32,075 nucleotides of DNA from Patescibacteria group bacterium (GCA_021731245.1 JAKFXT010000010.1:1-32075), one strand, 5' to 3'. Positions 13,833 to 23,412 are shown, counted from the first letter of the stretch. The notes: generated by a model not told the origin, from the sequence alone. Translations and numbers: made by a program.

Positions 13833-13891
13833 TTTCCATGTTGAGCCCCGCCCGTACCGAACGATACGTTCGGGCGGGTATGGCCGCATTT
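13594..13891. mobile_element. Putative GIY-YIG cassette with 13-bp direct repeats
   Basis: TATGGCCGCATTT occurs at 13594-13606 (the 5' end of tRNA-Asp plus flank, read on +) and again at 13879-13891. Between them lie the GIY-YIG gene and, directly touching the second repeat, a GC-rich hairpin (13847-13878). The layout looks like insertion at a tRNA 5' end with target duplication. No transposase or integrase is present; homing by the nuclease itself is a guess. Confidence 0.5.
13847..13878. repeat. GC-rich hairpin at the edge of the GIY-YIG cassette
   Basis: CCGAACG (13857-13863) pairs with CGTTCGG (13867-13873) over loop ATA, and CCCGC pairs with GCGGG outside a 5-nt bulge. Composition is far above the local average. 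It lies upstream of the GIY-YIG ATG and directly beside the direct repeat at 13879, in the manner of REP-like or element-end palindromes. It could also terminate the tRNA-Met transcript. Confidence 0.55.
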
Positions 13892-13909
13892 TTCCGATCT
13901 TTAATCGGG

Positions 13910-13980
13910 TGCCGGTGAATGGAATCGGACCATTGTTTGAGGCTTATGAGTCCTCCGTTCTACCATTGAACTACACCGGC
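13910..13980 (-). tRNA. tRNA-Met or tRNA-Ile2 (anticodon CAT)
   Basis: Cloverleaf on the - strand: acceptor GCCGGTG/CACCGGC with discriminator A, D-arm GTTC...GAAC, anticodon stem GAGGA/GCCTC (last pair A-G mismatched) with loop CTCATAA, T-arm AATGG/CCATT. The T loop is TCCGATT, so position 55 is C instead of the near-universal T. CCA is not encoded (CCC follows). It lacks initiator features, so it is elongator Met or lysidine-modified Ile2; the sequence alone does not decide. Confidence 0.85.
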
Positions 13981-13982
13981 GT

Positions 13983-14030
13983 TATCGCTTGGTGACAGTA
14001 GAATTATATTTTCGTCTGTCACCAACGATA
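13983..14030. repeat. Inverted repeat between tRNA-Met and tRNA-fMet
   Basis: A 15-bp stem with one bulged base (13983-13998 with 14016-14030) encloses a 17-nt loop. Read on the - strand the loop contains TATAAT (14003-14008). It may be a terminator or processing stem between the two tRNAs, or a promoter for tRNA-Met displayed in the loop. Confidence 0.6.
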
Positions 14031-14036
14031 AACGTG

Positions 14037-14107
14037 TTGCGGGGGCGGGACTTGAACCCACATCCCAAGGTTATGAGCCTCGTGAATTACCATTACTCTA
14101 CCCCGCT
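14037..14107 (-). tRNA. Initiator tRNA-fMet (anticodon CAT)
   Basis: Cloverleaf on the - strand with an unpaired A1-A72 at the acceptor end, the bacterial initiator hallmark, then GCGGGG/CCCCGC. D-arm GAGT...ATTC, anticodon stem CGAGG/CCTTG with loop CTCATAA, T-arm GTGGG/CCCGC with loop TTCAAGT, discriminator A. The usual three G-C pairs next to the anticodon loop are partly replaced (A-T at 29-41). No CCA is encoded. First tRNA of the cluster. Confidence 0.9.
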
Positions 14108-14122
14108 ATTAGAATAGGAGGC

Positions 14123-14150
14123 ATTGTAGCAGAACTTGCCCCTTATGCAA
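14123..14150 (-). promoter_or_regulatory. Promoter of tRNA-fMet and the tRNA cluster
   Basis: TTGCAT (14145-14150) and TACAAT (14123-14128) on the - strand, 16 bp apart, with TGC before the -10. Start expected near 14116, about 9 nt before the tRNA. Very similar to the tRNA-Thr(GGT) promoter. Confidence 0.65.
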
Positions 14151-14188
14151 CAAACTAAATACGTATATTTTATAAAAATTATAAAAAA

Positions 14189-14806
14189 CTAAATATATTG
14201 AAACTCATTAAAGACATCTTCGTACAACCTAATAACGTGTCTCATTTCTCTTTCTGAAATCTCAAAACTAGAGCCTTCATGGGCGATTGAGTTTCTTATG
14301 CGATGAGCTTCCCACGCTTTATCAATTGTTTGAAAATCACTCCTATCCACTCTTTTTAATCTCTCCCCAAGAGTGTCCCCCAAATCATCAAATTGATGAA
14401 AAACTAATTCATCAAGCATTATGTCAGCCTCAAGTATGGCGAGACGCCATTCACTTGGAGTATTTGAATTCACGTGAGATTGAACTTGTTGCCACTTATG
14501 AAACCCGGGAGAATCTTTTCCAAAAACTTCTTCGTTTTTATGATGATAGTCATGCGTAACTTGCTGTACTTTTTTGTTTTCAATAGTTCTTATCTGGTAT
14601 ATACGAAACAAACAATAACCAATGCCTATAATTAAAATAAATGAAACAAAACTTGAAGCAAAAGAAAATGTTTCGTAAAAATTTAAAAATCTAGTAACAA
14701 CTTCCTGCTTATCTACCGCCTCTCCCCTATTTACGAAAATATTATATAACCACCAAATAATATTATCCCAAGGTATTATAGGCACTTCATAATTAGAACT
14801 GTTCAT
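14189..14806 (-). CDS. Membrane-anchored protein with HEPN-like C-terminal motif
   Basis: 205 residues. Residues 1-45 are amphipathic, with TM helix 46-68 (ASSFVSFILIIGIGYCLF), then a helical cytoplasmic region (about 75-205) with EWRLAILEADIMLDELV and, near the end, HRIRNSIAHEGSSFEIS. The R-N-x-x-x-H spacing (RNSIAH) is the Rx4-6H signature of HEPN domains, which include RNases acting on tRNA or mRNA as well as inactive members. It starts 1 nt after the gatA stop, so it is cotranscribed with gatC-gatA, and a tRNA cluster follows downstream. HEPN membership rests on one motif and helical context. Confidence 0.55.
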   Translation of the reverse strand: MNSSNYEVPIIPWDNIIWWLYNIFVNRGEAVDKQEVVTRFLNFYETFSFASSFVSFILIIGIGYCLFRIYQIRTIENKKVQQVTHDYHHKNEEVFGKDSPGFHKWQQVQSHVNSNTPSEWRLAILEADIMLDELVFHQFDDLGDTLGERLKRVDRSDFQTIDKAWEAHRIRNSIAHEGSSFEISEREMRHVIRLYEDVFNEFQYI

Positions 14807-14807
14807 A

Positions 14808-16229
14808 TTACATATTGTCCTCTCCTAGGAACTTTTTGCCAAGTTCAAAAAGTGCAAACTCAGAAAATTCTGGTCCTGTGAACTGAATCCCAAGAGGCAG
14901 TTTTTTACCTTCTATTTCAGAAAACCCAGACGGAATAGAAAGAGCCGGAAGTCCTGTGATGTTTGCGGGTGTAGTAAATATATCTGCTAAATACATGGTT
15001 ACAGGGTCATTAATTTTTTCTCCAATTTTAAAAGCAGGAGTCGGGGAGGTCGGTGTAACAATAGCGTCAACTTCACTAAAAACTTTCGCAAAATCATTTT
15101 TTATTTCCTCACGAACTAAAATGGCTTTTTCGTAATAAGCGTCATAGTAACCTGCCGAAAGAACGTATGTGCCAAGCAAAATCCTTCTTCTGACCTCCGC
15201 CCCAAAAAGTGAGCGTGTGTTAGTGTAATCTTCCATTAAGTTAGATCCTTCTTTTCTTTTTCCATAGCGCACACCATCAAATCGAGATAAATTTGTAGAA
15301 CTCTCCGCTCCCATAATTATGTAATACACAGGAAGAGAATACTTTATCGTCGGCAACTCTACTTCTTTTATTACATAACCTAAACTTTCAAGTCTTTTCA
15401 AAGATAATTTAAAATTTTCTAAAACAACACTATCTACCCCTCCTTCAAGAAAGTGCCACGGAACACCTATTATGTTTTTTTTATTTTGTGAATTTTCTTT
15501 AATGTCTCTTGAGGTACTGTCAAAATCATCTTTTCCAGAAACTATCCTGAAAAGAAGTTCGGAATCACTTACACTTTTGGTCATTGGTCCTATTTGATCA
15601 AGTGATGAGCCCATAGCAATAATCCCATACCTAGAAATGGCTCCATAGGTGGGCTTTAATCCAACAATTCCACAAAAACTTGCAGGCTGTCTGACAGAGC
15701 CACCAGTATCAGTCCCGAGTCCAGCCATTGCCATATTTGAAGCAACGGCAACAGCGCTCCCTCCAGAAGAACCTCCTGGAACACGTGTCTCATCGTGGGG
15801 ATTTCTCGTTACTCCATATGCAGAATTTTCAGTAGACCCCCCCATGGCAAACTCATCCATATTGGTGCGTCCCAAAAATATAGCCCCCTCTTCTTTTAAT
15901 TTCTTTGTGGCAGTGGAATCATAGGTTGCCATATAACCTTCTAAAATTTTAGAGGCCGCTGACACTTTTTTCCCTTTTATTAAAATATTATCTTTTATAG
16001 CAAAAGGAATTCCCAGAAGTTTCCCCTTATTACCTAAGTCTCTTGCCGTATCAGCGGCCTTAGCAAATTCAAGCGCATCATCAAATACTTCCAAATATGC
16101 ATTCAATGACCCATTCCTATTTTTAATTTCATCTAAACAGGAAGAAACAATATCTACAGAAGAAACTTCTCTTTTATCCAGAAGTTTCTTCGCTTCACTT
16201 ATTGAAAGTTCACTTAATTTTTTATTCAT
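14808..16229 (-). CDS. gatA: Asp-tRNA(Asn)/Glu-tRNA(Gln) amidotransferase subunit A
   Basis: 473 residues from the ATG at 16229. GatA releases ammonia from glutamine for transamidation of mischarged Glu-tRNA(Gln) or Asp-tRNA(Asn). The Ser-cisSer-Lys triad is visible: Lys79 in FAIKDNI, Ser154 in PGGSSGGSAVAVAS and Ser178 in TDTGGSVRQPASFCG, the same numbering as well-studied GatA proteins. Length is normal. The ATG at 16229 is 1 nt past the gatC stop; an upstream in-frame start would overlap gatC. gatB is not in the window. Confidence 0.97.
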   Translation of the reverse strand: MNKKLSELSISEAKKLLDKREVSSVDIVSSCLDEIKNRNGSLNAYLEVFDDALEFAKAADTARDLGNKGKLLGIPFAIKDNILIKGKKVSAASKILEGYMATYDSTATKKLKEEGAIFLGRTNMDEFAMGGSTENSAYGVTRNPHDETRVPGGSSGGSAVAVASNMAMAGLGTDTGGSVRQPASFCGIVGLKPTYGAISRYGIIAMGSSLDQIGPMTKSVSDSELLFRIVSGKDDFDSTSRDIKENSQNKKNIIGVPWHFLEGGVDSVVLENFKLSLKRLESLGYVIKEVELPTIKYSLPVYYIIMGAESSTNLSRFDGVRYGKRKEGSNLMEDYTNTRSLFGAEVRRRILLGTYVLSAGYYDAYYEKAILVREEIKNDFAKVFSEVDAIVTPTSPTPAFKIGEKINDPVTMYLADIFTTPANITGLPALSIPSGFSEIEGKKLPLGIQFTGPEFSEFALFELGKKFLGEDNM

Positions 16230-16230
16230 T

Positions 16231-16512
16231 TTAAAGAATCTTTTTAACAACAAAATAATCGCCTTTTGATTTGGGAGACTCCTTTAAAACTTCAGCTCTC
16301 ATAGAATCACCAAAGACCTTATCTTCTCTCATTACATTTTTAAGTTCTACGTCACTCCCCGTGACATCTTTTTTGGACAAACTGACTTCAGAAAGTTGTC
16401 CGACGTAGGAAAGAATGCCTTCTAGGTCTTTAGCAAGTTTTTCTCCCTCTTCTTCACTAATAGTTATGCGAGAAAGAGTACTTAATTTTTTAATATCGTC
16501 TTTAGAAATCAT
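16231..16512 (-). CDS. gatC: Asp-tRNA(Asn)/Glu-tRNA(Gln) amidotransferase subunit C
   Basis: 93 residues, the usual size. GatC is the small subunit that wraps around GatA and stabilises the complex. Typical features are the N-terminal KDDIKKLSTLSRITISEEE, the central KDLEGILSYVGQLSEV helix, and a C-terminal half with MREDKVFGDSM. It has its own extended -10 box 6 nt upstream, located within the ligA stop region, and leads gatC-gatA-(HEPN-like membrane protein). Confidence 0.93.
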   Translation of the reverse strand: MISKDDIKKLSTLSRITISEEEGEKLAKDLEGILSYVGQLSEVSLSKKDVTGSDVELKNVMREDKVFGDSMRAEVLKESPKSKGDYFVVKKIL

Positions 16513-16518
16513 TTTGCT

Positions 16519-18550
<2,032 letters not shown>

Positions 18551-18581
18551 CCTAAAAAAATAGAGTACGAAAGTACAAAAA

Positions 18582-19163
18582 CTACTGAAGTGTGGCCTTT
18601 ATAGCACGCTCAACTCTACGATCACTCTGTTCGCAAGTGTTATATCCGTGACTTATTATTGTCGTTTCAAGCTTTCCTCCAACCGTTCTCTTTTTAACTT
18701 CAATTTCTGCACATATGCCATTACTATTTAAATTAAAGCTGGTATCCCCCCGCAATCCTTGGTTTCTAAAATTCCCATCTGCAGGAGTGATACCTATGGG
18801 TGCTCCCATACATTCTATTTTAGGAAGTCCTAAATTAATAATCCCGTATCTATTAGATTGTTCATTACTTATTATTCCATCTTGACTAGGATCTCCGCTT
18901 GGACCATCACTTTCTCCTACCCCAAAAGCACTGCCACTATCGTCATCACTTGGCTTTCCATAATGATAATTCCAATAAAGGGCGCATTCCAAACCCGTGT
19001 CGGCTGCATAAAAAGCAAATTGACTGTCACGCCCAGTGGAGGAAAGAATGATTTCAACCAAAGCAATTCTATAAATAGTCGCCCCTATTGCCAAAAACAA
19101 ACTCCCTATCATTATGGCCATTAAAAGCGCGAATCCTTTTTTTTTATTTAATTTATAATTCAT
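18582..19163 (-). CDS. PilX-like minor pilin
   Basis: 193 residues. A short basic leader ending KKKGFALLMAIMIGSLFLAIGATIYRIA matches the PilX/GspK type: G-F-A-L-L-M replaces the usual G-F-T-L-I-E, and the position 5 Glu is absent, as in tip-initiating GspK-like subunits. The globular part has two cysteine pairs and ends RRVERAIKATLQ. Last of the five-gene unit pilD-(FimT/GspH-like)-(PilW-like)-(PilV-like)-(PilX-like), overlapping or nearly touching its neighbours. Probably part of the priming complex at the pilus tip. Confidence 0.75.
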   Translation of the reverse strand: MNYKLNKKKGFALLMAIMIGSLFLAIGATIYRIALVEIILSSTGRDSQFAFYAADTGLECALYWNYHYGKPSDDDSGSAFGVGESDGPSGDPSQDGIISNEQSNRYGIINLGLPKIECMGAPIGITPADGNFRNQGLRGDTSFNLNSNGICAEIEVKKRTVGGKLETTIISHGYNTCEQSDRRVERAIKATLQ

Positions 19164-19165
19164 AA

Positions 19166-19765
19166 TTAATAACCCCAGTTGAATAATCTTTCCTTAATTA
19201 CAAAACTTCTATCCAAATAAACTGTCCTCCAAATAACTTTTACGGAAACCTCTACTTCAACCCCAGGAACAATTTCTGTCATAGTCACAGATCTTTTAAA
19301 GGTTGTGGCCGGAGAAAAACCAGCGAATCCATAACGCTTTAAACTATTATTATTACTTCCTAAAATAGTAATGAGAGCAAATGGCTGACAATTGTCTATG
19401 TCAGGACAAGTGATGTATGTGCCCGAGACGTAAGGACTATTTAAGGCATCAAAAGTACAGACGTCACTACCAGAATCTGTACCCCCGCCAGAGCTTTCAT
19501 CTATACAATTTTCAAGTCCATTAAGCCAATTTGGACCGGTATTTCCACTTAAAACATTTGTGTCTCTTTTATTTCTTATAAATTCCATACCTTCTTGTGC
19601 TAAATAAGAAGCCACAATCTGATCCTTACCTACATTTGCATTGAAAACACTTTTTGAGGTTAATGAAAGAGGTTCCACAACAGCAACCAATAAAATAGAT
19701 ATAGCTATTAAAGCTTCAATGAGGGTAAATCCTTTTTCTTTTTTTAATAAAATTTCTTTTACCAT
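19166..19765 (-). CDS. PilV-like minor pilin
   Basis: 199 residues with a class III prepilin leader, KKEKGFTLIEALIAISILL (cleavage after Gly12), then the SYLAQEGMEFIRNKRDTN segment typical of PilV/GspI-like minor pilins. The C-terminal half is beta-rich with four Cys. It lies between PilW-like and PilX-like genes with 2-nt gaps. The PilV assignment rests on the AQEGME motif and position. Confidence 0.75.
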   Translation of the reverse strand: MVKEILLKKEKGFTLIEALIAISILLVAVVEPLSLTSKSVFNANVGKDQIVASYLAQEGMEFIRNKRDTNVLSGNTGPNWLNGLENCIDESSGGGTDSGSDVCTFDALNSPYVSGTYITCPDIDNCQPFALITILGSNNNSLKRYGFAGFSPATTFKRSVTMTEIVPGVEVEVSVKVIWRTVYLDRSFVIKERLFNWGY

Positions 19766-19767
19766 AT

Positions 19768-20376
19768 TTAAATATCCAACTTTCTTTGAGAAGCTAAAGT
19801 CTGTAAATTAAAATCAACTCTTCTTGGATTGTTACCTGCCCCTTCACTAACAAAGGCAAACCCTTTAATTATTATTCTTACTAAAGGTTGCTCTCCTCCC
19901 ACAACAGCTCCGGTTACATAAAATCTTATATCTTCTATCGTTATTTCTGGAGCAGTAATACGAGCCAAAAGATGGACTCCGTCAATCGTTTTTTTTGTGT
20001 ATATAGAGCCATTTTCAAGCCAATATCCCCACTGATCACTACCGCTTGAAGTCCCTTTTTCAGATTCAAAAACTATTTGGGAACCTCCATTTACACAATC
20101 CTGAGGACTAATGCTATTCCAAAAAGGGTCAGTCCAAAAATTAGAAATGTGATTTGCGTCGCACCTATAGCTACTACCTGTGCGAATACTACGAGCCATA
20201 TTCTCCAGAGCAAAATTAATATTATTGATAGCAGATTGTTGGGCTTGTGCTTTTTTATTTAAATTAACAAGCGTAAGCAGGGCACCAGCAGCTATAAACA
20301 TAACAACAGAAAAAAGACCGAACGCAACAATGAGTTCAATGAGCGTAAATCCTTTATTAGATGTTTTTTTAATCAT
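19768..20376 (-). CDS. PilW-like minor pilin
   Basis: 202 residues with leader [19 protein letters not shown], a long N-terminal helix, and INFALENMARSIRTGSSYRC, characteristic of PilW/GspJ-like subunits. A C-terminal beta domain includes LVRIIIKGFA. The start ATG overlaps the end of the FimT/GspH-like gene by 4 nt (translational coupling). Confidence 0.75.
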   Translation of the reverse strand: MIKKTSNKGFTLIELIVAFGLFSVVMFIAAGALLTLVNLNKKAQAQQSAINNINFALENMARSIRTGSSYRCDANHISNFWTDPFWNSISPQDCVNGGSQIVFESEKGTSSGSDQWGYWLENGSIYTKKTIDGVHLLARITAPEITIEDIRFYVTGAVVGGEQPLVRIIIKGFAFVSEGAGNNPRRVDFNLQTLASQRKLDI

Positions 20377-21023
20377 ATTATTTGAGTTGTACCGTCACAA
20401 ACTGTTTGTGACTTAACGGATATTTGGCCAACCAAAGTTATTAGCACACACCTTTTATCAACGTCATTACTAGAATTCTTCAAGACAACTTTAATGGCGT
20501 CGATGTTGGTTTCAGATCCATCAGCTCTACGAAACTCTGGTTCGGGATTTGGTCTAAGAAAAGTAACGGTAAAATTTTCTAATCTTATTACAGAGGGGCT
20601 ATCGCTTTCACATGTCCAAGTCCCACCATAAAAGGTACATATGTCTGAAATATAGTTACGATTATTTATTCCTATAACACTCGTTTCCTCTAAGTTATCA
20701 TAAGTATTATTTCCATTTACATCAGCAAATAAAATAAATTTCTGCGAATCGGCCAAATCAAAGTAAACACCGTAACCAACTTGGGTACTTCCACCAGCTT
20801 GATAAGTACGGGAGCTTAAGCCAAAAACTTGTGCCTGCCTTGCAGTTAAGGCAATCTCGTAACCGAGATTGGTTAAAAGAATGGTGGAATTAAATTTACT
20901 ATTTTCATAGAGAACAACCGCACCAATCAAAGTCACAACCGAAACAGTAACCATAAGCTCTATCAAAGAAAAACCTAGTTTGGGGGACATGTAAAAAAAT
21001 TTAAATTTTGTTGTTTTTATCAT
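20373..21023 (-). CDS. FimT/GspH-like minor pilin
   Basis: 216 residues. Prepilin motif PKLGFSLIELMVTVSVVTL after a 17-residue leader, then LTNLGYEIALTARQAQVFGLSS, the pattern of FimT/GspH subunits. The ATG at 21023 directly follows the pilD stop (TAAATG), supporting the longer leader by translational coupling; an ATG at 20990 would give a 6-residue leader. A cysteine pair FYGGTWTC and a second pair near the C-terminus may form disulphides. Confidence 0.75.
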   Translation of the reverse strand: MIKTTKFKFFYMSPKLGFSLIELMVTVSVVTLIGAVVLYENSKFNSTILLTNLGYEIALTARQAQVFGLSSRTYQAGGSTQVGYGVYFDLADSQKFILFADVNGNNTYDNLEETSVIGINNRNYISDICTFYGGTWTCESDSPSVIRLENFTVTFLRPNPEPEFRRADGSETNIDAIKVVLKNSSNDVDKRCVLITLVGQISVKSQTVCDGTTQII

Positions 21024-21863
21024 TTAAATTCCAAAAAGTAAGTGTATTGAGAACAAATCTATGGGGTGGAGGAAAACTGTAATCGTGGAAACCACCAGAA
21101 ACGGTGCAAACGGTATCTCACTCTTAATTGTAAGGGGAACTCCACCTTGCCACAAGGAAAGGTTTTGCATAATTTTTTGTAATAATAAAAAGAATAGAGC
21201 CCACAGTGCTCCAATCCAAAAAGCAATAACGATAGCGGATAGGCCCTCTGCTGCCCCAAGTAAAAATCCAATACCTATAACCAGTTTTCCATCTCCTAAA
21301 CCAATCCAGCGACCATCAGAATATTTCCAAAGCCCATAAAATGGTAGGAAAAATATTCCTCCCGCACTAAAATTTATAATTCTAGAGACCAAATCTACGT
21401 GTGATGTGTCAATAAATCTAAACGTAGCAACAAAAAAAGAAAGTGCTATGAAAATAAATACAAATGTATCAGGGATTATTTTATGTCTCAAATCATAGAC
21501 TGTGATGGAAAGTAAAATGCAACCAATAGAAATATAAATTATTAGTAGGAGAGCGTTCGCAATAAACCCTATTGAGTAAAGATACGTTAAAAAAAGAAAA
21601 ATTACTCCTGTAATAAACTCAATAAAAAAATACTGGGATGATATTTTACTAAAACAAGTACGACACTTTCCCCTTAAAAAAATAAAGCTAAAAATCGGAA
21701 TGAGTTCATACCATTTTAAAGTGGTATTGCAAGAAAAGCATCTAGATCTACCTCTTGCAATAGAAAGTCCTGTACCAAAACGCAAAATTACTACATTTAG
21801 GAAACTGCCAACAAATAAACCTAAAAGAAAAGTGATGGGTAGTATAGTGGGTTCCAATATCAT
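21024..21863 (-). CDS. pilD: Prepilin leader peptidase/N-methyltransferase
   Basis: 279 residues. Cleaves and N-methylates prepilins. The N-terminal GSFLNVVILR (19-28) is followed by the cytoplasmic zinc loop with Cys42, Cys45, Cys67 and Cys70 intact. The aspartyl protease residues are Asp124 in TVYDLRHKIIPD and Asp191 in GLGDGKL. About eight TM helices. It leads the minor-pilin operon; a TATAAT box (21872-21877) is 8 nt upstream. Unlike LigA and PilB, this protein keeps all four zinc cysteines. Confidence 0.95.
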   Translation of the reverse strand: MILEPTILPITFLLGLFVGSFLNVVILRFGTGLSIARGRSRCFSCNTTLKWYELIPIFSFIFLRGKCRTCFSKISSQYFFIEFITGVIFLFLTYLYSIGFIANALLLIIYISIGCILLSITVYDLRHKIIPDTFVFIFIALSFFVATFRFIDTSHVDLVSRIINFSAGGIFFLPFYGLWKYSDGRWIGLGDGKLVIGIGFLLGAAEGLSAIVIAFWIGALWALFFLLLQKIMQNLSLWQGGVPLTIKSEIPFAPFLVVSTITVFLHPIDLFSIHLLFGI

Positions 21864-21871
21864 TATTTATA

Positions 21872-21877
21872 ATTATA
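21872..21877 (-). promoter_or_regulatory. -10 box of the pilD-minor pilin operon
   Basis: A perfect TATAAT on the - strand, 8 nt before the pilD ATG. Transcription would start at or 1-2 nt before the start codon. Confidence 0.5.
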
Positions 21878-21903
21878 TATCATCACTAAATTTAAATCCT
21901 TGA

Positions 21904-21938
21904 AAACAAAAACCCCCGCATTCCGGGGGTTTTTGTTT
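21904..21938. terminator. Bidirectional intrinsic terminator
   Basis: A perfect 15-bp stem (21904-21918 with 21924-21938, loop CATTC): a GC core CCCCCG flanked by A- and T-runs so that a T-tract follows in both directions. It lies just after the pilin stop at 21956 and before the pilD promoter. Confidence 0.9.
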
Positions 21939-21955
21939 AAAAAAGTAAAAATTAA

Positions 21956-22414
21956 TTATCCGCAAACAGCCTCATCAGTACCACCCAAAGTAGAGCTGAC
22001 TGTAGTAGTTGACTGCCCAGAAGCATCAACACACTGAAAGCTAGTGCTTGGAGTTTTCAAAGGCACCTCTATTGCCCAAGCAATTCCGGTGTCATGGCAT
22101 GTAGCAACGCCCGCACTTCCTGCTCCAGTAGTAAAATTAGTTGGCGTTATTATACCAGAAGCTTGTTTTGCAGCATTAATAGCATTAACTACTACCGAGT
22201 TAGTGCAGACACCAACATATGAATTATTACCGGGACCATCATAGAATATTTCTGCTTGTGAACGAATATTAGCTAAATTTGATTTAATAGCTGCGTTCGC
22301 TCCTTTATCACGAGCTGTGTTAAGACTAGCCAATACAACTGAAGAGAGAATACCGATAATGGCGATAACCACCAATAGTTCGATAAGTGTAAAACCTCTT
22401 TTTAAACTATTCAT
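21956..22414 (-). CDS. Type IV pilin, paralogue 4
   Basis: 152 residues. Leader of 7 residues, then [24 protein letters not shown] with Glu5, and a C-terminal domain with two cysteine pairs (CTNS...TCHD and QCVDA...AVCG). The first 114 nt of its variable-independent part (22284-22397) are 113/114 identical to paralogue 1, while the C-terminal half is diverged. It has its own promoter (22424-22432) and terminator. Structural pilin or a specialised variant; which paralogue is the major one is not determined. Confidence 0.9.
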   Translation of the reverse strand: MNSLKRGFTLIELLVVIAIIGILSSVVLASLNTARDKGANAAIKSNLANIRSQAEIFYDGPGNNSYVGVCTNSVVVNAINAAKQASGIITPTNFTTGAGSAGVATCHDTGIAWAIEVPLKTPSTSFQCVDASGQSTTTVSSTLGGTDEAVCG

Positions 22415-22423
22415 ATTTAAAAA

Positions 22424-22432
22424 ATTATATCA
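22424..22432 (-). promoter_or_regulatory. Extended -10 promoter of pilin paralogue 4
   Basis: TGATATAAT on the - strand, with TATAAT at 22424-22429, is 9 nt before the ATG at 22414, so the leader is 0-3 nt. Confidence 0.5.
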
Positions 22433-22456
22433 CGAAAAAATTATAATAAAAATAAA

Positions 22457-22906
22457 CTATCCACACACATAATCATTCGGGTCTAAGAAATTAGTAGAGC
22501 CAGTAAGAGTCGTGGACTGCCCAGTATAATCAATACAATGAACTGAATCAGCCAAACCTCTTAAGGGAATCTCTATTGCCCATTCAATAACATTTTCATG
22601 ACAAACAGCAACGGAACCAGTACTAGGTGAACTGTTAGAAAGACTAGTTGCACTTGTTATACCAGCGGCCTGCTTGGCAGCATTAATCGCGTTTTGAACA
22701 TTAGGATTCACGCAAAGATTATTATAGCTACCTGTATTATCATAAATTATTGCCGCTTGTGAGCGAATCCCTGCTAAATTTTCCTTTACATTAGCGTCGG
22801 CCGCCTTATTTCTTGCTTGATTTAAAGAAGCAAGAACAACAGTAGAAAGTATTCCTATAATTGCTATAACTACCAGTAATTCTATCAACGTAAACCCTTT
22901 TCTCAT
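22457..22906 (-). CDS. Type IV pilin, paralogue 3
   Basis: 149 residues. Very short leader [15 protein letters not shown], long helix with [20 protein letters not shown], then a small C-terminal domain with four cysteines (LCVNP, VCHEN, HCIDYTG, YVCG) spaced like paralogues 1 and 4. It begins 10 nt after paralogue 2 ends, so the two are cotranscribed. The 5' third differs at many codons from paralogues 1 and 4, so this copy has not been homogenised. Confidence 0.9.
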   Translation of the reverse strand: MRKGFTLIELLVVIAIIGILSTVVLASLNQARNKAADANVKENLAGIRSQAAIIYDNTGSYNNLCVNPNVQNAINAAKQAAGITSATSLSNSSPSTGSVAVCHENVIEWAIEIPLRGLADSVHCIDYTGQSTTLTGSTNFLDPNDYVCG

Positions 22907-22916
22907 ATTAATTTAT

Positions 22917-23360
22917 CTACTGACAAATAGGGCCTGTTGGTCTTGCGGCAAGTACAACGGCCTTACTAGTATCATCTACACACCAAAACTCAGCTGGATT
23001 TGTTTTAAGAGGAATAGCTATTGCGTATTGAGTAGCTGTTATTTGACAAGTAGCGTCTCCTCCACTTTTTGCTACAGCATCCGCTATACCGAGTCGAATG
23101 CTATCTTGTTCTAATATAGTTCCAGCTGTGTTCAAGCCACTACAAGTATCAGTTGCAATGTCTGCTCCAGTATTATAAGTGTTGCCCATATCATCATATT
23201 TAGCTGCCGCAGAAGCACGCAAACCTTCTAGGTTTGATTTAATATTGGCATCAGCCCCTTTTTCTCTGGCTGTATTTAATGAAGCTAAAACAATTGAGGA
23301 GAGGATGCCGATTATCGCAATAACTACCAAAAGTTCTATTAATGTGAAGCCTTTTTTCAT
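22917..23360 (-). CDS. Type IV pilin, paralogue 2
   Basis: 147 residues. Leader MKKG, then [23 protein letters not shown]. The C-terminal domain is the most divergent of the four: it has cysteines in DTCSGL, ATCQIT, WCVDDT and PICQ, and the loop between helix and sheet is longer. An extended -10 box (TGATATATT, 23397-23405) lies about 37 nt upstream, after the terminator of paralogue 1. First gene of a two-pilin unit. Confidence 0.9.
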   Translation of the reverse strand: MKKGFTLIELLVVIAIIGILSSIVLASLNTAREKGADANIKSNLEGLRASAAAKYDDMGNTYNTGADIATDTCSGLNTAGTILEQDSIRLGIADAVAKSGGDATCQITATQYAIAIPLKTNPAEFWCVDDTSKAVVLAARPTGPICQ

Positions 23361-23396
23361 ATAAAAATATAAATATATTAACTATTTAATATTTAC

Positions 23397-23405
23397 AATA
23401 TATCA
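23397..23405 (-). promoter_or_regulatory. Possible promoter of pilin paralogues 2 and 3
   Basis: TGATATATT on the - strand gives an extended -10 (TATATT at 23397-23402), directly after the preceding terminator. The leader would be about 30 nt. Confidence 0.35.
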
Positions 23406-23412
23406 CTTTTTA

